Of a DNA stretch of 64,000 nucleotides, positions 36,074 to 44,760 are shown piece after piece (the stretch's first letter is position 1; every line of letters starts with the position of its first letter). This DNA comes from UBA6168 sp964423205. GTDB lineage: Bacteria; Bacteroidota; Bacteroidia; Chitinophagales; Saprospiraceae. Location of the stretch: contig CAYRDX010000003.1 in the NCBI GenBank assembly GCA_964423205.1, forward strand, positions 1 to 64,000. Reading direction: 5' to 3'. The position numbers and the translations under genes are program-made. The notes beneath the pieces were generated by a model. That model was not told the origin of the DNA and searched no databases. It was given only the letters and a program-made list of their open reading frames with translations.

Positions 36074-36586
36074 TTATTCAGCGTCAGCCTCTTCCTTTGT
36101 TTCGGCTTTGGCATCTGCGAATTGAGCTACTGATTGTCCGTCCTCGCCAAATACTTCGAACTCTATATTTGACTCTACATCCGGATGTAAATCCAGCTTG
36201 GCTATGTATTTACCCAGCATTTTTACATGCTCAGGCATTTCAATATTGCGGCGGTCAACTTCAATGCCGAATTGCTCCTGCAGAGCGGTGGCAATGTGGA
36301 TTGGAGTTACAGACCCAAAGATTTTTCCAGATGTACCACATTTGGCAACTATTTTAAGGGTTTTACCTTGAAGTTGTCCGGCGATGGTTTTGACACTGTC
36401 CAACATCTGATTGAGCTTGGATGCCTCCTGCCTCTTGAAACTCTCGAGGTTGTTACGGTTGGCAGAGTTAGCAATAATAGCCAGGCCCTGAGGGATAAGA
36501 TAATTACGCCCGTATCCGTCTTTGACTTTTACGACTTCATACTTCTTACCGACCTTTTCGATATTCTTTAAAAGAATGATTTCCAT
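36074..36586 (-). CDS. rplI: Ribosomal protein bL9
   Basis: 170 residues of the large subunit. The N-terminal domain is EIILLKNIEKVGKKYEVVKVKDGYGRNYLIPQGLA, followed by the long connecting helix and a C-terminal domain, then an acidic Ala/Glu tail. I take the ATG at 36586, the family N-terminus, instead of the in-frame ATG at 36622. Third gene of the rpsF-rpsR-rplI operon. Confidence 0.96.
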   Translation of the reverse strand: MEIILLKNIEKVGKKYEVVKVKDGYGRNYLIPQGLAIIANSANRNNLESFKRQEASKLNQMLDSVKTIAGQLQGKTLKIVAKCGTSGKIFGSVTPIHIATALQEQFGIEVDRRNIEMPEHVKMLGKYIAKLDLHPDVESNIEFEVFGEDGQSVAQFADAKAETKEEADAE

Positions 36587-36654
36587 TGTTAGATAATTTG
36601 TACTGTTCACGAATAGGGACAACCGAAGTTGTGCCTGGACAGAACGAAGGTTGA

Positions 36655-36924
36655 TTACTTAAGCAAATCCGTTACAAATGGCATTAAAGCAAGGTGCCTT
36701 GCACGCTTCACTGCTGTGGTCACACGACGCTGATATTTCAGTGAGTTACCAGTGATACGGCGTGGAAGGATTTTGCCCTGGTCATTTACAAATTGCAGAA
36801 GGAAATCCGGATCTTTATAGTCGATATACTTGATACCGAACTTGCGGAAACGGCAATATTTACTGCGCGCCTGACCCAGATTGGGATTGCTTAAGAACTT
36901 TATATCGTCTCTTGATGCTGCCAT
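36655..36924 (-). CDS. rpsR: Ribosomal protein bS18
   Basis: 89 residues of the small-subunit platform, partner of bS6. Core: KYCRFRKFGIKYIDYKDP, LQFVNDQGKILPRRITG and KYQRRVTTAVKRARHLALMP. One cysteine remains, in YCRF. It is between rpsF and rplI, the standard order. Confidence 0.97.
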   Translation of the reverse strand: MAASRDDIKFLSNPNLGQARSKYCRFRKFGIKYIDYKDPDFLLQFVNDQGKILPRRITGNSLKYQRRVTTAVKRARHLALMPFVTDLLK

Positions 36925-36979
36925 GATTTCTTTTTTTTATTGACTGGTTATCAATGATGATTGAAAATGAAAAGGTTTT

Positions 36980-37672
36980 TTATTCCTCCTCGTCTGAATT
37001 GCCTTCCTGTTCTTTTCCAGCTTTTAATTGGTCCTGCCATTTTCTAAGCTTGTCCCAATCACCTTTAGCTGCCATGTCAGCTTGAGCTGGCCAGGTTGTA
37101 GGATCCTGAAAACTGAAACGCTCACCGGCATCCTTAAGAATCTCTTTCAGGTCATCCACAGATCTTTCTGCAAGTTTTGCAAAAGAATCAATTCCAGAGT
37201 GCTTCAAAACGTCAGCGATTTTAGGACCAATGCCCTCAATTCTCTTAAGATTATCGGGTTGGCTGCTGCTCTGTTTTGGAGCCTTGGTTTTGGAAGCTGA
37301 TGAATCTGAGGGTTCGGCTTTCTTCTTGCGCTTCACCTTACCAATAAGGCCCTGGCGCTTGTCATCATTGTACTTGACACCGTATTTGTCAAGTTTTACC
37401 GTTAGGAAACGCATGATGCGTTCATCACGGCGCATGTTGAGTTCAAGTGGAGCGAGCATCTCGCCGGTTTCAGACTGAAACTCTACACAGTAGTAGTAAC
37501 CTGAGTGGCGTTTGTTGATTTCATAAGCTAACTGCCGTAAGCCCATTTCATCAATGTGAACTATGCTGCAACCGTTGTTCTGTAATTGATCGACGTACTT
37601 TTGAGCTGTCGCTTTAATTTCATCGCCCGACAGAACTGAATCTACGATGAAAGTTACTTCGTAATTTCGCAT
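36980..37672 (-). CDS. rpsF: Ribosomal protein bS6 with C-terminal helix-hairpin-helix extension
   Basis: 230 residues, about twice the usual length. Residues 1-112 are bS6 (MRNYEVTFIVDS, DEMGLRQLAYEINKRHSGYYY, LNMRRDERIMRFLTVKLD). A Lys/Ser-rich linker follows, then from about residue 138 a helix-hairpin-helix domain (LKRIEGIGPKIADVLKHSGI) and the DPTTWPAQADMAAKGDWDKL motif. The same C-terminal module is found on bL21 of many Bacteroidota. It could bind rRNA or another nucleic acid. First gene of the operon with rpsR and rplI. Confidence 0.95.
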   Translation of the reverse strand: MRNYEVTFIVDSVLSGDEIKATAQKYVDQLQNNGCSIVHIDEMGLRQLAYEINKRHSGYYYCVEFQSETGEMLAPLELNMRRDERIMRFLTVKLDKYGVKYNDDKRQGLIGKVKRKKKAEPSDSSASKTKAPKQSSSQPDNLKRIEGIGPKIADVLKHSGIDSFAKLAERSVDDLKEILKDAGERFSFQDPTTWPAQADMAAKGDWDKLRKWQDQLKAGKEQEGNSDEEE

Positions 37673-37888
37673 TAAGTTGGAAGTATTAATTAATCACTTT
37701 TGGGTTCTTCATCCCTGTGGTGTGGCCTGAAAATCAGAGCAATAACACCGTCGTAATGATGAACTTTCCGAAAAGGCGGGCAAAAGTATGGAAATTTGTC
37801 AAAATTGAATAACATGCGATAAAAATTTACGGCACAAGTTGCTTCCAATTCATTGACTTTAAGTTTATGAGGTCGAAATAAAATCAAT

Positions 37889-38602
37889 ATGACCCGACAA
37901 GGAAAATTATTTCTTTTGCCAGCACCGTTGGGCGAAGGTGCATTGGAGCATATCCCGGCAAACGTCATACAGGTACTGCACAGATTAGACCACCTAATCG
38001 TGGAAAAGGCGAAAACCGCACGACACTACATCAAATCGACAAATCCGCCCAAACCCATTCCGTCATACATCATTCAAGAATTGAATGAACATACGTCCAA
38101 AGAGCAGATATTCAGTTTGCTGAAGCCCGCTCTATCCGGAAAAGATATGGGCTTGATGTCGGAAGCAGGTTGCCCTGGAGTAGCAGACCCGGGTGCTGAA
38201 TTGGTCTTACATGCCCATCGAAATGGAATCGAAGTAGTGCCTTTTACTGGACCATCTTCCATCTTCTTAGCTCTGATGGCTTCAGGAATGAACGGACAAA
38301 GTTTTTGTTTTCATGGTTATCTGTCGCCCAGGCCGCAAGAATTGGTGAAGGACCTTCGACACCTGGAATCATTATCGGTTAAGAACCGACAAACTCAAAT
38401 TTTTATTGAAACCCCGTACAGAAATAAGAATGTGCTTGCCCAGGCTTTGACAACACTATCACCGGATACTCTCTTTTGCATAGCCGCTGATATCACCCTA
38501 GCGGATCAATTTGTTAAGACCAAATCCATACAGGAGTGGCAAAAAGTCCAACTTCCAGACCTGCATAAACGACCAACGGTATTCCTAATTTACAGGCAAT
38601 AG
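37889..38602 (+). CDS. RsmI-like SAM-dependent methyltransferase
   Basis: 237 residues of the tetrapyrrole-methylase fold. Motifs: KLFLLPAPLGEGALEHIP near the start, GLMSEAGCPGVADPGAELV, PFTGPSSIFLALMASGMNG and FIETPYRNKNVL. Bacterial RsmI 2'-O-methylates C1402 of 16S rRNA; this shorter paralogue lacks the canonical RsmI N-terminus (G-T-L-Y-V-V-x-T-P-I-G-N), and its target may differ. Divergent from rpsF. Confidence 0.85.
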   Translation: MTRQGKLFLLPAPLGEGALEHIPANVIQVLHRLDHLIVEKAKTARHYIKSTNPPKPIPSYIIQELNEHTSKEQIFSLLKPALSGKDMGLMSEAGCPGVADPGAELVLHAHRNGIEVVPFTGPSSIFLALMASGMNGQSFCFHGYLSPRPQELVKDLRHLESLSVKNRQTQIFIETPYRNKNVLAQALTTLSPDTLFCIAADITLADQFVKTKSIQEWQKVQLPDLHKRPTVFLIYRQ

Positions 38603-38617
38603 TTTTCAATTGAGGAC

Positions 38618-38783
38618 TAAGAGCTTGTTTGGAATTTGGTCACTTGGCTCAAAACGACCCTTTTTCGCCACTTTTTCAGCTTTTTTCAGTCAAGTAGTCC
38701 CGCTATTCTCCTTCAAAAAGCCAAAAAATTGACGAAAAATTTCTCGTTTTTAACTCAAGCACTAAATCCCAAACAAGCTCTAA
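38618..38783. mobile_element. MITE, copy 1 (IS5-like ends)
   Basis: A 160-bp non-coding element (38621-38780) flanked by a TAA duplication on both sides (38618-38620 and 38781-38783). Its ends are inverted repeats GAGCTTGTTTGGAATTT and GAGCTTGTTTGGGATTT (16 of 17). The similarity between the two halves continues inward (AAAACGA...TTTTTCG), so the whole element can fold back. Base-for-base identical to the copy at 55716-55881. GAGC-type ends and 3-bp TNA duplications suit the IS427/IS1031 groups of IS5. Confidence 0.88.
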
Positions 38784-38929
38784 TTATGGTGTTGAATGCT
38801 ACTTTTTGGCAAAATCTATTCAATTATGAATGGAAATAATATTTGTGCCTGATTGTCCCTTATCTTATTTTTGAAAATCACTTGGTGCTGAACGATTTAG
38901 AGGAAAACCATAACCCACATCAGAAAATC

Positions 38930-39889
38930 ATGAGATTTTTCCCCCTCCTCGATTACCTGACCTTTACCCGGGCCGAACGTACTGCGGTCATAATTCTGAT
39001 TTGCCTGATTACCCTGTCCTTTCTTTTTCCACGAATTTACCGTGAATTCTTGCTGAAAAACCCTCAGGATACTGTTGTAGATTTCGCATTTCCTGAAATA
39101 GACAACAGTGCAAATCACCCCAATGAAACAATAAAATTTATGCCCCGGGGAGGTGAAAGAGTGGGTGCCTTTGAAACATTTCAATTTGATCCCAATACTG
39201 CTACGGAAGGAGATTTTCTAAAACTGGGTCTTTCGAAAAGAGTAACTACAGCTATTTTGAATTACAGAAACAAAGGAGGTAAGTTTTACAAAAAGGAGGA
39301 TTTCGCAAAAATTTACACACTCAGAAAGGAAGACTATGAGCGCCTGGAGTCATGGATTTTCATTCCCGAAAGAAGCGAGAAAAAACTCTATATTTCACAA
39401 GATGATAAACCCGCATCAACAGTATTCCCTAATGCTTCAGGTTTCGGAAATGATTTTAAAACAAAACCGGAAAGTCCACTTACGATAGACATCAACAGGG
39501 CAACAGAAAGTGAATGGCAACAATTAAGAGGTATAGGCCCTGGCTACTCCCGAAGGATAGTAAACTACCGAGAAAAACTGGGGGGATTTAGCACAGTCCA
39601 GCAAATAGCAGAAACCTATGGTTTACCAGACAGCACTTTTTTAGCCATCCAACCTTACCTGGTTAATTCACCCATATTCAGGTTCGTATCCATTAATACA
39701 ATGTCGCTGGAAGAACTCAAGTTACACCCTTATATCAGTAATTTCCAGGCAAATGCTGTGCATCATTACCGTCAAGAACATGGCCCTTTAAAAAACATGG
39801 ATGATTTCAGAAAAATACTCGTCTTCAAGGAAAGTGACTGGATAAGGTTGTCGCCTTATCTTGATTTTAGATTAGCTAATAATGAATGA
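38930..39889 (+). CDS. Helix-hairpin-helix protein, ComEA-like
   Basis: 319 residues from the ATG at 38930. One N-terminal membrane helix (TAVIILICLITLSFLF) is followed by three or four ComEA-type helix-hairpin-helix units: FDPNTATEGDFLKLGLSKR, IDINRATESEWQQLRGIGPGYSRRI, and a C-terminal INTMSLEELKLHPYIS. Such repeats bind DNA without sequence specificity; a periplasmic DNA-uptake role is possible but no other competence gene is here. The longer frame from 38843 has no signal sequence at its start. Confidence 0.88.
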   Translation: MRFFPLLDYLTFTRAERTAVIILICLITLSFLFPRIYREFLLKNPQDTVVDFAFPEIDNSANHPNETIKFMPRGGERVGAFETFQFDPNTATEGDFLKLGLSKRVTTAILNYRNKGGKFYKKEDFAKIYTLRKEDYERLESWIFIPERSEKKLYISQDDKPASTVFPNASGFGNDFKTKPESPLTIDINRATESEWQQLRGIGPGYSRRIVNYREKLGGFSTVQQIAETYGLPDSTFLAIQPYLVNSPIFRFVSINTMSLEELKLHPYISNFQANAVHHYRQEHGPLKNMDDFRKILVFKESDWIRLSPYLDFRLANNE

Positions 39890-39903
39890 GTTTTAAAATT
39901 AAG

Positions 39904-40428
39904 TCAGTCCTCTTGGTGGTGTTGGTGGCAACTTTGAACGAGAAATGAAATTAACTCATTGTGGGAGTGCATCAGGTGTTGCGTAAAACTAAACAATTGA
40001 TCGTATTGGTCCTTCAGAACCTCAGGATTGTCGTGGTTGGAATTCCCATTATTGGCTTTTATCCGGTAAAGGCAGGAAAGTCCTTTCAGAGCATTGCTAA
40101 AGTCTTCAGCTTCTTTGGCGTAATTCTTTAGGGTTTGTGGTGCAAACATGCTATTGTTGGAAATATTCAATTGAATAGCGCGCTGATAGGTCTCATCATT
40201 ACTCAATTTAGAGTGGGTCAGGTCAAACACAGAAATATTAAAGAGATGGGCAAACTTAACCAGATTGCAGATTTTGGGTTCGGCCGTACCATTTTCATAA
40301 GAAGCAATATTACCACGATTCAGGCCAATACGGTCAGCAAGCTCTTCCTGACTCCAGTTCATCCGCTTTCGGAGGATTCTCAAATTTTCCGCAAGAAAAA
40401 AGTGTTCAGTGAAGTTACAATCATTCAT
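39904..40428 (-). CDS. XRE-family transcriptional regulator
   Basis: 174 residues. The N-terminal HTH_3 domain spans about residues 14-70 (NLRILRKRMNWSQEELADRI...NRGNIASYENG), followed by a helical C-terminal region of unknown role (LSNDETYQRAIQLNISNN onward). It is divergent from the ECF sigma factor gene across a 266-bp gap and might control it; a palindrome lies in the sigma promoter. It ends 14 bp from the convergent HhH gene. Confidence 0.88.
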   Translation of the reverse strand: MNDCNFTEHFFLAENLRILRKRMNWSQEELADRIGLNRGNIASYENGTAEPKICNLVKFAHLFNISVFDLTHSKLSNDETYQRAIQLNISNNSMFAPQTLKNYAKEAEDFSNALKGLSCLYRIKANNGNSNHDNPEVLKDQYDQLFSFTQHLMHSHNELISFLVQSCHQHHQED

Positions 40429-40620
40429 CTTTTATCCTGTGTTTTTTCTGTTTTCGATAAATCTGCGGTATTTGTAGATAATTTTTACATCAGCAGATCC
40501 CTACCCTGAAATTTCGATTCGATTTGTAAACGCCATTGACAATTCAAAAGTTTAAACCCTTAACAGAAGTGTTAATGAACCATTAAAGTTGTCAAGAATG
40601 CGTCTAAATTGAAAAAAATA

Positions 40621-40654
40621 TTTGCGACAAAAGGCATGCGCGCCTACTTTTGTC
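40621..40654 (+). promoter_or_regulatory. Promoter with embedded palindrome upstream of the sigma factor
   Basis: TTTG (40621-40624), 20 bases, TACTTTTG (40645-40652) is a full consensus promoter. Overlapping it is a perfect inverted repeat GACAAAAG (40626-40633) / CTTTTGTC (40647-40654), placed so that a bound dimer would block RNA polymerase. The ATG at 40695 follows. Confidence 0.72.
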
Positions 40655-40694
40655 AAAAATAATTACAATCCATAAAGCCAACAATTTTCACAAC

Positions 40695-41207
40695 ATGGAA
40701 AATACCATCTACCCACTGCTCAATAGCGTCAGCCAATCTCTTAGAGCCTTCTCCTTAAAGCTTACTGGTAACGAATCTGATGCCAATGATTTGTACCAGG
40801 ATACAGCTTTCAGGATTATTGCCAATTCTGAGAAATATCAACCCGACACGAATTTCAAAGCCTGGGCGGTGACCATCATGCGAAATATTTTCATCAACAA
40901 CTATCGCAAGAAAATTCGCCGCAACACCATTTTGGATCAAACTCCAAATAATTATTATCTGAATTCCGGTGAGCGTTCAATTGAAAATGAGGGAGAAATG
41001 CATATCGCTTATAAGGAGCTGCTCAGAATGGTTTCGGCTCTTCCTGAAGAATTCAAACGCCCGTTCTGGATGGCTTATAAGGGTTTTAAATACGATGAAA
41101 TTGCACAGGAGCTCGATGCCCCTCTGGGAACCATAAAAAGCCGAATCTTTTTTGCTCGCCGCAAGTTGCAGAAGATGTATGAGGACACAGCCAGAATCCG
41201 CGCATAA
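40695..41207 (+). CDS. ECF-type RNA polymerase sigma factor
   Basis: 170 residues with region 2 (DANDLYQDTAFRIIANSEKY, FKAWAVTIMRNIFINNYRK) and region 4 (LPEEFKRPFWMAYKGFKYDEIAQELDAPLGTIKSRIFFARRKL). I use the ATG at 40695; the upstream extension begins only with TTG inside the promoter. No anti-sigma gene is adjacent, unlike many ECF loci, so control may come from the promoter palindrome or the divergent XRE regulator. A terminator follows directly. Confidence 0.92.
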   Translation: MENTIYPLLNSVSQSLRAFSLKLTGNESDANDLYQDTAFRIIANSEKYQPDTNFKAWAVTIMRNIFINNYRKKIRRNTILDQTPNNYYLNSGERSIENEGEMHIAYKELLRMVSALPEEFKRPFWMAYKGFKYDEIAQELDAPLGTIKSRIFFARRKLQKMYEDTARIRA

Positions 41208-41241
41208 TCTCGCTGAAGCAAGTTAGTTAATCAATATTCAG

Positions 41242-41273
41242 AAACCCCGGGATTTAATTCCGGGGTTTTTTCT
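41242..41273 (+). terminator. Intrinsic terminator after the sigma factor gene
   Basis: Perfect 9-bp arms AAACCCCGG (41242-41250) and CCGGGGTTT (41260-41268), 9-base loop, followed by a run of T. Confidence 0.9.
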
Positions 41274-41304
41274 TGTTTTCAGAAAAAATCAAAAGGTACT
41301 TTTG
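41272..41304 (+). promoter_or_regulatory. Possible promoter of the DMT-ABM fusion gene
   Basis: CTTG (41272-41275), 21 bases, TACTTTTG (41297-41304). The -7 element is a full match and the -33 element has one mismatch. ATG follows at 41343. Confidence 0.45.
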
Positions 41305-41342
41305 CAGCCTGAAAACTAAACCCCTGCCGGAAATTCAATCTA

Positions 41343-42677
41343 ATGTTTCATAAAAATGCAAATAGCCGGATTGGTGAATTCAATCGTTGGGTTATTCCAG
41401 CGGCCTTTGCGGCTATTTACTTTATCTGGGGGTCCACTTATCTCATCAACTGGTACGCAGTACAGGATATTCCGCCATTTGCCATGTCGGGAAGCAGGTT
41501 TCTGATTGCGGGTTTCATACTTTTTCTTCTAAGTCGTTTCTCTAAAAAGCAAAACGCATCATTAGCAGAATGGCGAAACGCGGCCTACACCGGCTTCATG
41601 TTATTATGTGTTGGGACGGGTGGCATGGTATGGTCACTCCAATTCATCAGTTCGGGAATGGTGGCTCTCATGGTTTCAGTTCAGCCACTGATTGTAGTGC
41701 TTATGATGTGGTACATGCAGGGGAAAAAGCCAACAGTGAGCACCCTGGTTGGAACCTTCATGGGAATGGCAGGAATGGGTTTTCTCGTTGGGCAGGACCA
41801 ATTTATATCCAGCGCAAACGCAATGTTCGGAATCGTGGTCATTTCAGTTTCCATCTTAGCTTGGGGATATGCCTCCATATATATTGGCCGTGTTCAGATG
41901 CCCAAATCCAAAATGTTATCGGCCGGAATACAAATGATGTCGGGTGGTTTGTCACTATTGCTCGTGAGTACTATAACCGGTGAAATGGGCGGACTGGAGA
42001 TAGAGCGTATTACCATCAGAGGATTGCTATCTTGGCTTTACCTTGTAATTTTCGGTTCCCTGATTGCCTATTCAGCCTTCAATTATCTTTTGATAAAATC
42101 AACTCCCGACAAAGTTGCCACTTCCAATTACGTCAATCCGATAGTGGCGATGCTGATGGGTTGGGGATTGAATAATGAGGTGATTACAGGGCAGTCCCTT
42201 GTTGCGGCTGCAATGATGCTTACGGGCGTCTTCTTTATCAATACACCGCATCGGTTTACCCGAAGGTTCAGGTTTTCGCGCCCTCACCCATTGGCATCCT
42301 TGGTGCCGGATGGGCAGGAGATTACCCGTGAAATAGATATTCAGCCCTTTACTTCTCCTGATATTCCAGCCGGTAGCGTTATTGCGCGAATCTGGCATGG
42401 TGCAGCTATGATTGGAAATGCTGATAAATACATCAAGTGGGCTAAAGAAACCATCATCCCGGAGTTTCAAAGTATCTCTGGCAATTTGGGCGTGACATTT
42501 TACCACCGAACGGAAGGTGAAATCACCCATTTCACTTTCATCTCTTATTGGAAAGATTACGATGCCATCCGTCAGTTCGCCGGCAAGGACCTGGATAAAG
42601 CCCGTTTCTATCCTGAAGAACAGGAATTACTGCTGAGCGGTGAAGAAAAAGTCAGGCATCGAAAAATTAAACCCTGA
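41343..42677 (+). CDS. DMT-family transporter fused to an ABM-like domain
   Basis: 444 residues. Residues 15-300 are a ten-helix EamA/YedA-type exporter (FAAIYFIWGSTYLINWYAV; second repeat from FGIVVISVSILAWGYASIYI). After a basic linker (RRFRFSRPHPLAS), residues about 344-444 match the antibiotic-biosynthesis monooxygenase-like dimeric alpha-beta barrel: SVIARIWHGAAMIGNADKYI, GNLGVTFYHRTEGEITHFTF, SYWKDYDAIRQFAGKD, FYPEEQELLL. The frame is uninterrupted. The barrel may be a cytosolic sensor, dimerisation module or enzyme linked to export of its product. I do not know a described fusion of this kind. Confidence 0.85.
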   Translation: MFHKNANSRIGEFNRWVIPAAFAAIYFIWGSTYLINWYAVQDIPPFAMSGSRFLIAGFILFLLSRFSKKQNASLAEWRNAAYTGFMLLCVGTGGMVWSLQFISSGMVALMVSVQPLIVVLMMWYMQGKKPTVSTLVGTFMGMAGMGFLVGQDQFISSANAMFGIVVISVSILAWGYASIYIGRVQMPKSKMLSAGIQMMSGGLSLLLVSTITGEMGGLEIERITIRGLLSWLYLVIFGSLIAYSAFNYLLIKSTPDKVATSNYVNPIVAMLMGWGLNNEVITGQSLVAAAMMLTGVFFINTPHRFTRRFRFSRPHPLASLVPDGQEITREIDIQPFTSPDIPAGSVIARIWHGAAMIGNADKYIKWAKETIIPEFQSISGNLGVTFYHRTEGEITHFTFISYWKDYDAIRQFAGKDLDKARFYPEEQELLLSGEEKVRHRKIKP

Positions 42678-42685
42678 AACCAACC

Positions 42686-43741
42686 CTATTCCAAGCCGAT
42701 TATTTTTCTGTTCAACTGCTCATCTGCCACACCACCTGCAAAGTCGTCAAAGGCTTTCTCTGTGACTTTTATGATGTGATTCCTGATAAATTCCGCCCCT
42801 TCAATAGCGCCCTGTTCGGCATCCTTGATACAGCATTCCCACTCGAGAACAGCCCACCCAGCATAGTCGTATTGGGCAAGTTTGCTGAAAATGGACATAA
42901 AGTCAACCTGGCCATCACCCAAAGAGCGGAACCTTCCTGGCCGATCTATCCAGTCCTGATAGCCTCCATAAACTCCGGTGCGGCCGGTAGGATTAAATTC
43001 AGCATCTTTAACATGAAACATCTTAATGAAATCATGGTAGATGTCAATATAGTCGAGGTAGTCCAGTTGCTGAAGCACAAAATGACTGGGATCGTACAGT
43101 ATATTCACCCGTGGATGATTTCCCGTGGCTTTCAGGAATCGCTCAAAGGTTACTCCATCATGCAAATCCTCGCCGGGATGAATTTCATAACAAAGGTCAA
43201 CGCCTACCTCATCAAAAGTATTCAAAATTGGCAGCCAGCGATTGGCGAGTTCCCGGAATCCCGTTTCTACCAATCCTTTTGGCCGCTGAGGCCATGGGTA
43301 AACGGTATGCCAAAGCAGTGCTCCGGAAAATGTCACATGCACATCTATACCAAGGTTCTGGCTGGCTTTAGCCGCCCATTTTAGCTGCTGCACAGCCCAA
43401 TCAGTTCGGGCTTTCGGGTTGTTCCGGTGTACCTCCGGGGCGAAAACGTCAAAACCAATATCATAAGCAGGATGCACTGCCACTAATTGCCCCTGAAGGT
43501 GGGTGGACAATTCGGTTATCTGAACTCCACAGGCTTCCACCTTTCCTTTCAACTCATCGCAATAAGCCTTGCTTACTGCAGCTTTCTGTAAATCAATTAG
43601 ACGGGCATCCCAGGTGGGAATCTGAACACCAATGTACCCGAGATTGGCAGCCCAACGGCAGATGTTTTCAAGGGTATCGAAAGGAGCTTTAACGCCCATG
43701 AACTGGGCAAGGAAAATGGCGGGACCTTTGATGGTTTTCAT
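42686..43741 (-). CDS. Sugar phosphate isomerase/epimerase-like TIM barrel
   Basis: 351 residues of the xylose isomerase-like fold (AP endonuclease 2 family). Candidate metal ligands: Glu in DLCYEIHPGEDLHDG, Asp and His in NILYDPSHFVLQ, His in KMFHVKDAEF, and Glu in AVLEWECC. Substrate unknown; relatives often act in sugar or inositol catabolism. It ends 9 bp from the convergent fusion transporter gene. Confidence 0.88.
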   Translation of the reverse strand: MKTIKGPAIFLAQFMGVKAPFDTLENICRWAANLGYIGVQIPTWDARLIDLQKAAVSKAYCDELKGKVEACGVQITELSTHLQGQLVAVHPAYDIGFDVFAPEVHRNNPKARTDWAVQQLKWAAKASQNLGIDVHVTFSGALLWHTVYPWPQRPKGLVETGFRELANRWLPILNTFDEVGVDLCYEIHPGEDLHDGVTFERFLKATGNHPRVNILYDPSHFVLQQLDYLDYIDIYHDFIKMFHVKDAEFNPTGRTGVYGGYQDWIDRPGRFRSLGDGQVDFMSIFSKLAQYDYAGWAVLEWECCIKDAEQGAIEGAEFIRNHIIKVTEKAFDDFAGGVADEQLNRKIIGLE

Positions 43742-43826
43742 AATTGTTGTATTTGGTGAACAGCTTTACATGAACAGCACGAAGTAAATAATAAAAGTAA
43801 AATTGACTGTGACTTTATGGAGGTCA

Positions 43827-43859
43827 ATTGGTAAGAAAAAAAACAAAAGTTTAGCTTTG
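43827..43859 (+). promoter_or_regulatory. Possible promoter of the DinB-like gene
   Basis: ATTG (43827-43830), 21 bases, TAGCTTTG (43852-43859), with the ATG 25 bases downstream. The -7 element is a full consensus match; -33 has one mismatch. Confidence 0.5.
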
Positions 43860-43883
43860 AATACATTTTAAACCTCTCAATCT

Positions 43884-44492
43884 ATGGATATGAAGTTGAG
43901 CTATTTACTTATGCTGACCCTATTTTCTTCTCTGATTACGGATGCGCAAACACAGGTTTCAGTCTCATCACTCCCCTACTACGAAATCCCGGATTACCCA
44001 TCTAATTTCACACCTGAAAATGTTGCCGCACGAATGATTGACGGCCTGGGATTCCGCTACTTTTGGGCAACTGAAGGATTAAGGCCGGAGGATTTGGCAT
44101 TTCGACCTAATCCTGATGCCAGAACCTCAGAGGAAACCATCGACCACATTCTTGGCCTGTCGCAAGTCATTGTCAATTCCGTAATGAATATTCCCAATGT
44201 TCGCGACCCGGAAGCTGCCCAGCCCGAATTAAGTTTCTATGAAAAAAGGAAATCAACATTGGAGAATCTAAAAACCGCCAGCGACTTGCTGAAAGCAGGT
44301 AAGAAGTTGGAAGACAGTAAAATCGTTTTTAAGAACGGCGAGAATGTTTCAGAATACCCTTTCTGGAATCAGATTAACGGACCAATAGCTGATGCGCTTT
44401 GGCATTGTGGCCAAATCGTGTCCTTCAGGCGGTCATCAGGCAACCCTTTCAATTCAAAAGCGAGTGTGTTTACCGGAAAAGTAAGGCAGTAA
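43884..44492 (+). CDS. Secreted DinB-like protein
   Basis: 202 residues with a signal peptide (LSYLLMLTLFSSLITDAQ). The mature part is a four-helix DinB/YfiT-type fold: VAARMIDGLGFRYFWATEGL, EETIDHILGLSQVIVNSV, and a final IADALWHCGQIVSFRRSSGNPF. His in the DHI and WHCGQ positions fits the metal site of the superfamily. Export of a DinB-fold protein is unusual but recurrent in Bacteroidota. Function unknown. Confidence 0.82.
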   Translation: MDMKLSYLLMLTLFSSLITDAQTQVSVSSLPYYEIPDYPSNFTPENVAARMIDGLGFRYFWATEGLRPEDLAFRPNPDARTSEETIDHILGLSQVIVNSVMNIPNVRDPEAAQPELSFYEKRKSTLENLKTASDLLKAGKKLEDSKIVFKNGENVSEYPFWNQINGPIADALWHCGQIVSFRRSSGNPFNSKASVFTGKVRQ

Positions 44493-44541
44493 AGAATATT
44501 GGACTGGGTCGTATTATTTAGCGAGCAGTTGGATATACAAT

Positions 44542-44593
44542 CGGGAGGCGCAAATTTATTCCCTCCCGTAAAAGCGTACAGTGACCCTTGTCA
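44542..44593. promoter_or_regulatory. Hairpin and TGAC-N4-GTCA palindrome upstream of the YeeE pair
   Basis: CGGGAGG (44542-44548) and CCTCCCG (44562-44568) form a stem that may end the DinB-like transcript. Just after it GTGAC-CCTT-GTCAC (44580-44593) resembles a CRP/FNR-family half-site pair, a plausible operator for the sulfur transport genes starting 167 bp later. The rest of 44493-44760 is unassigned. Confidence 0.4.
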
Positions 44594-44760
44594 CGCTATG
44601 TCGAATTTGATAAAAGTCCTTTATATTCAAGGGATTACGATGCTAAAACTCATCGTTTTTTCTGACAAGAATAGATGAAAAATAGGCCCCAACAACCCAA
44701 TTTTGCACCTCGAAAACCTCTTCAAAATCCAATTACTAATAACTCAATTAAGTAGTTCAT

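Noticed and set aside
38636..38839. 67-residue open frame
   Set aside because: Lies almost wholly within MITE copy 1; the identical copy 2 does not support a conserved protein.
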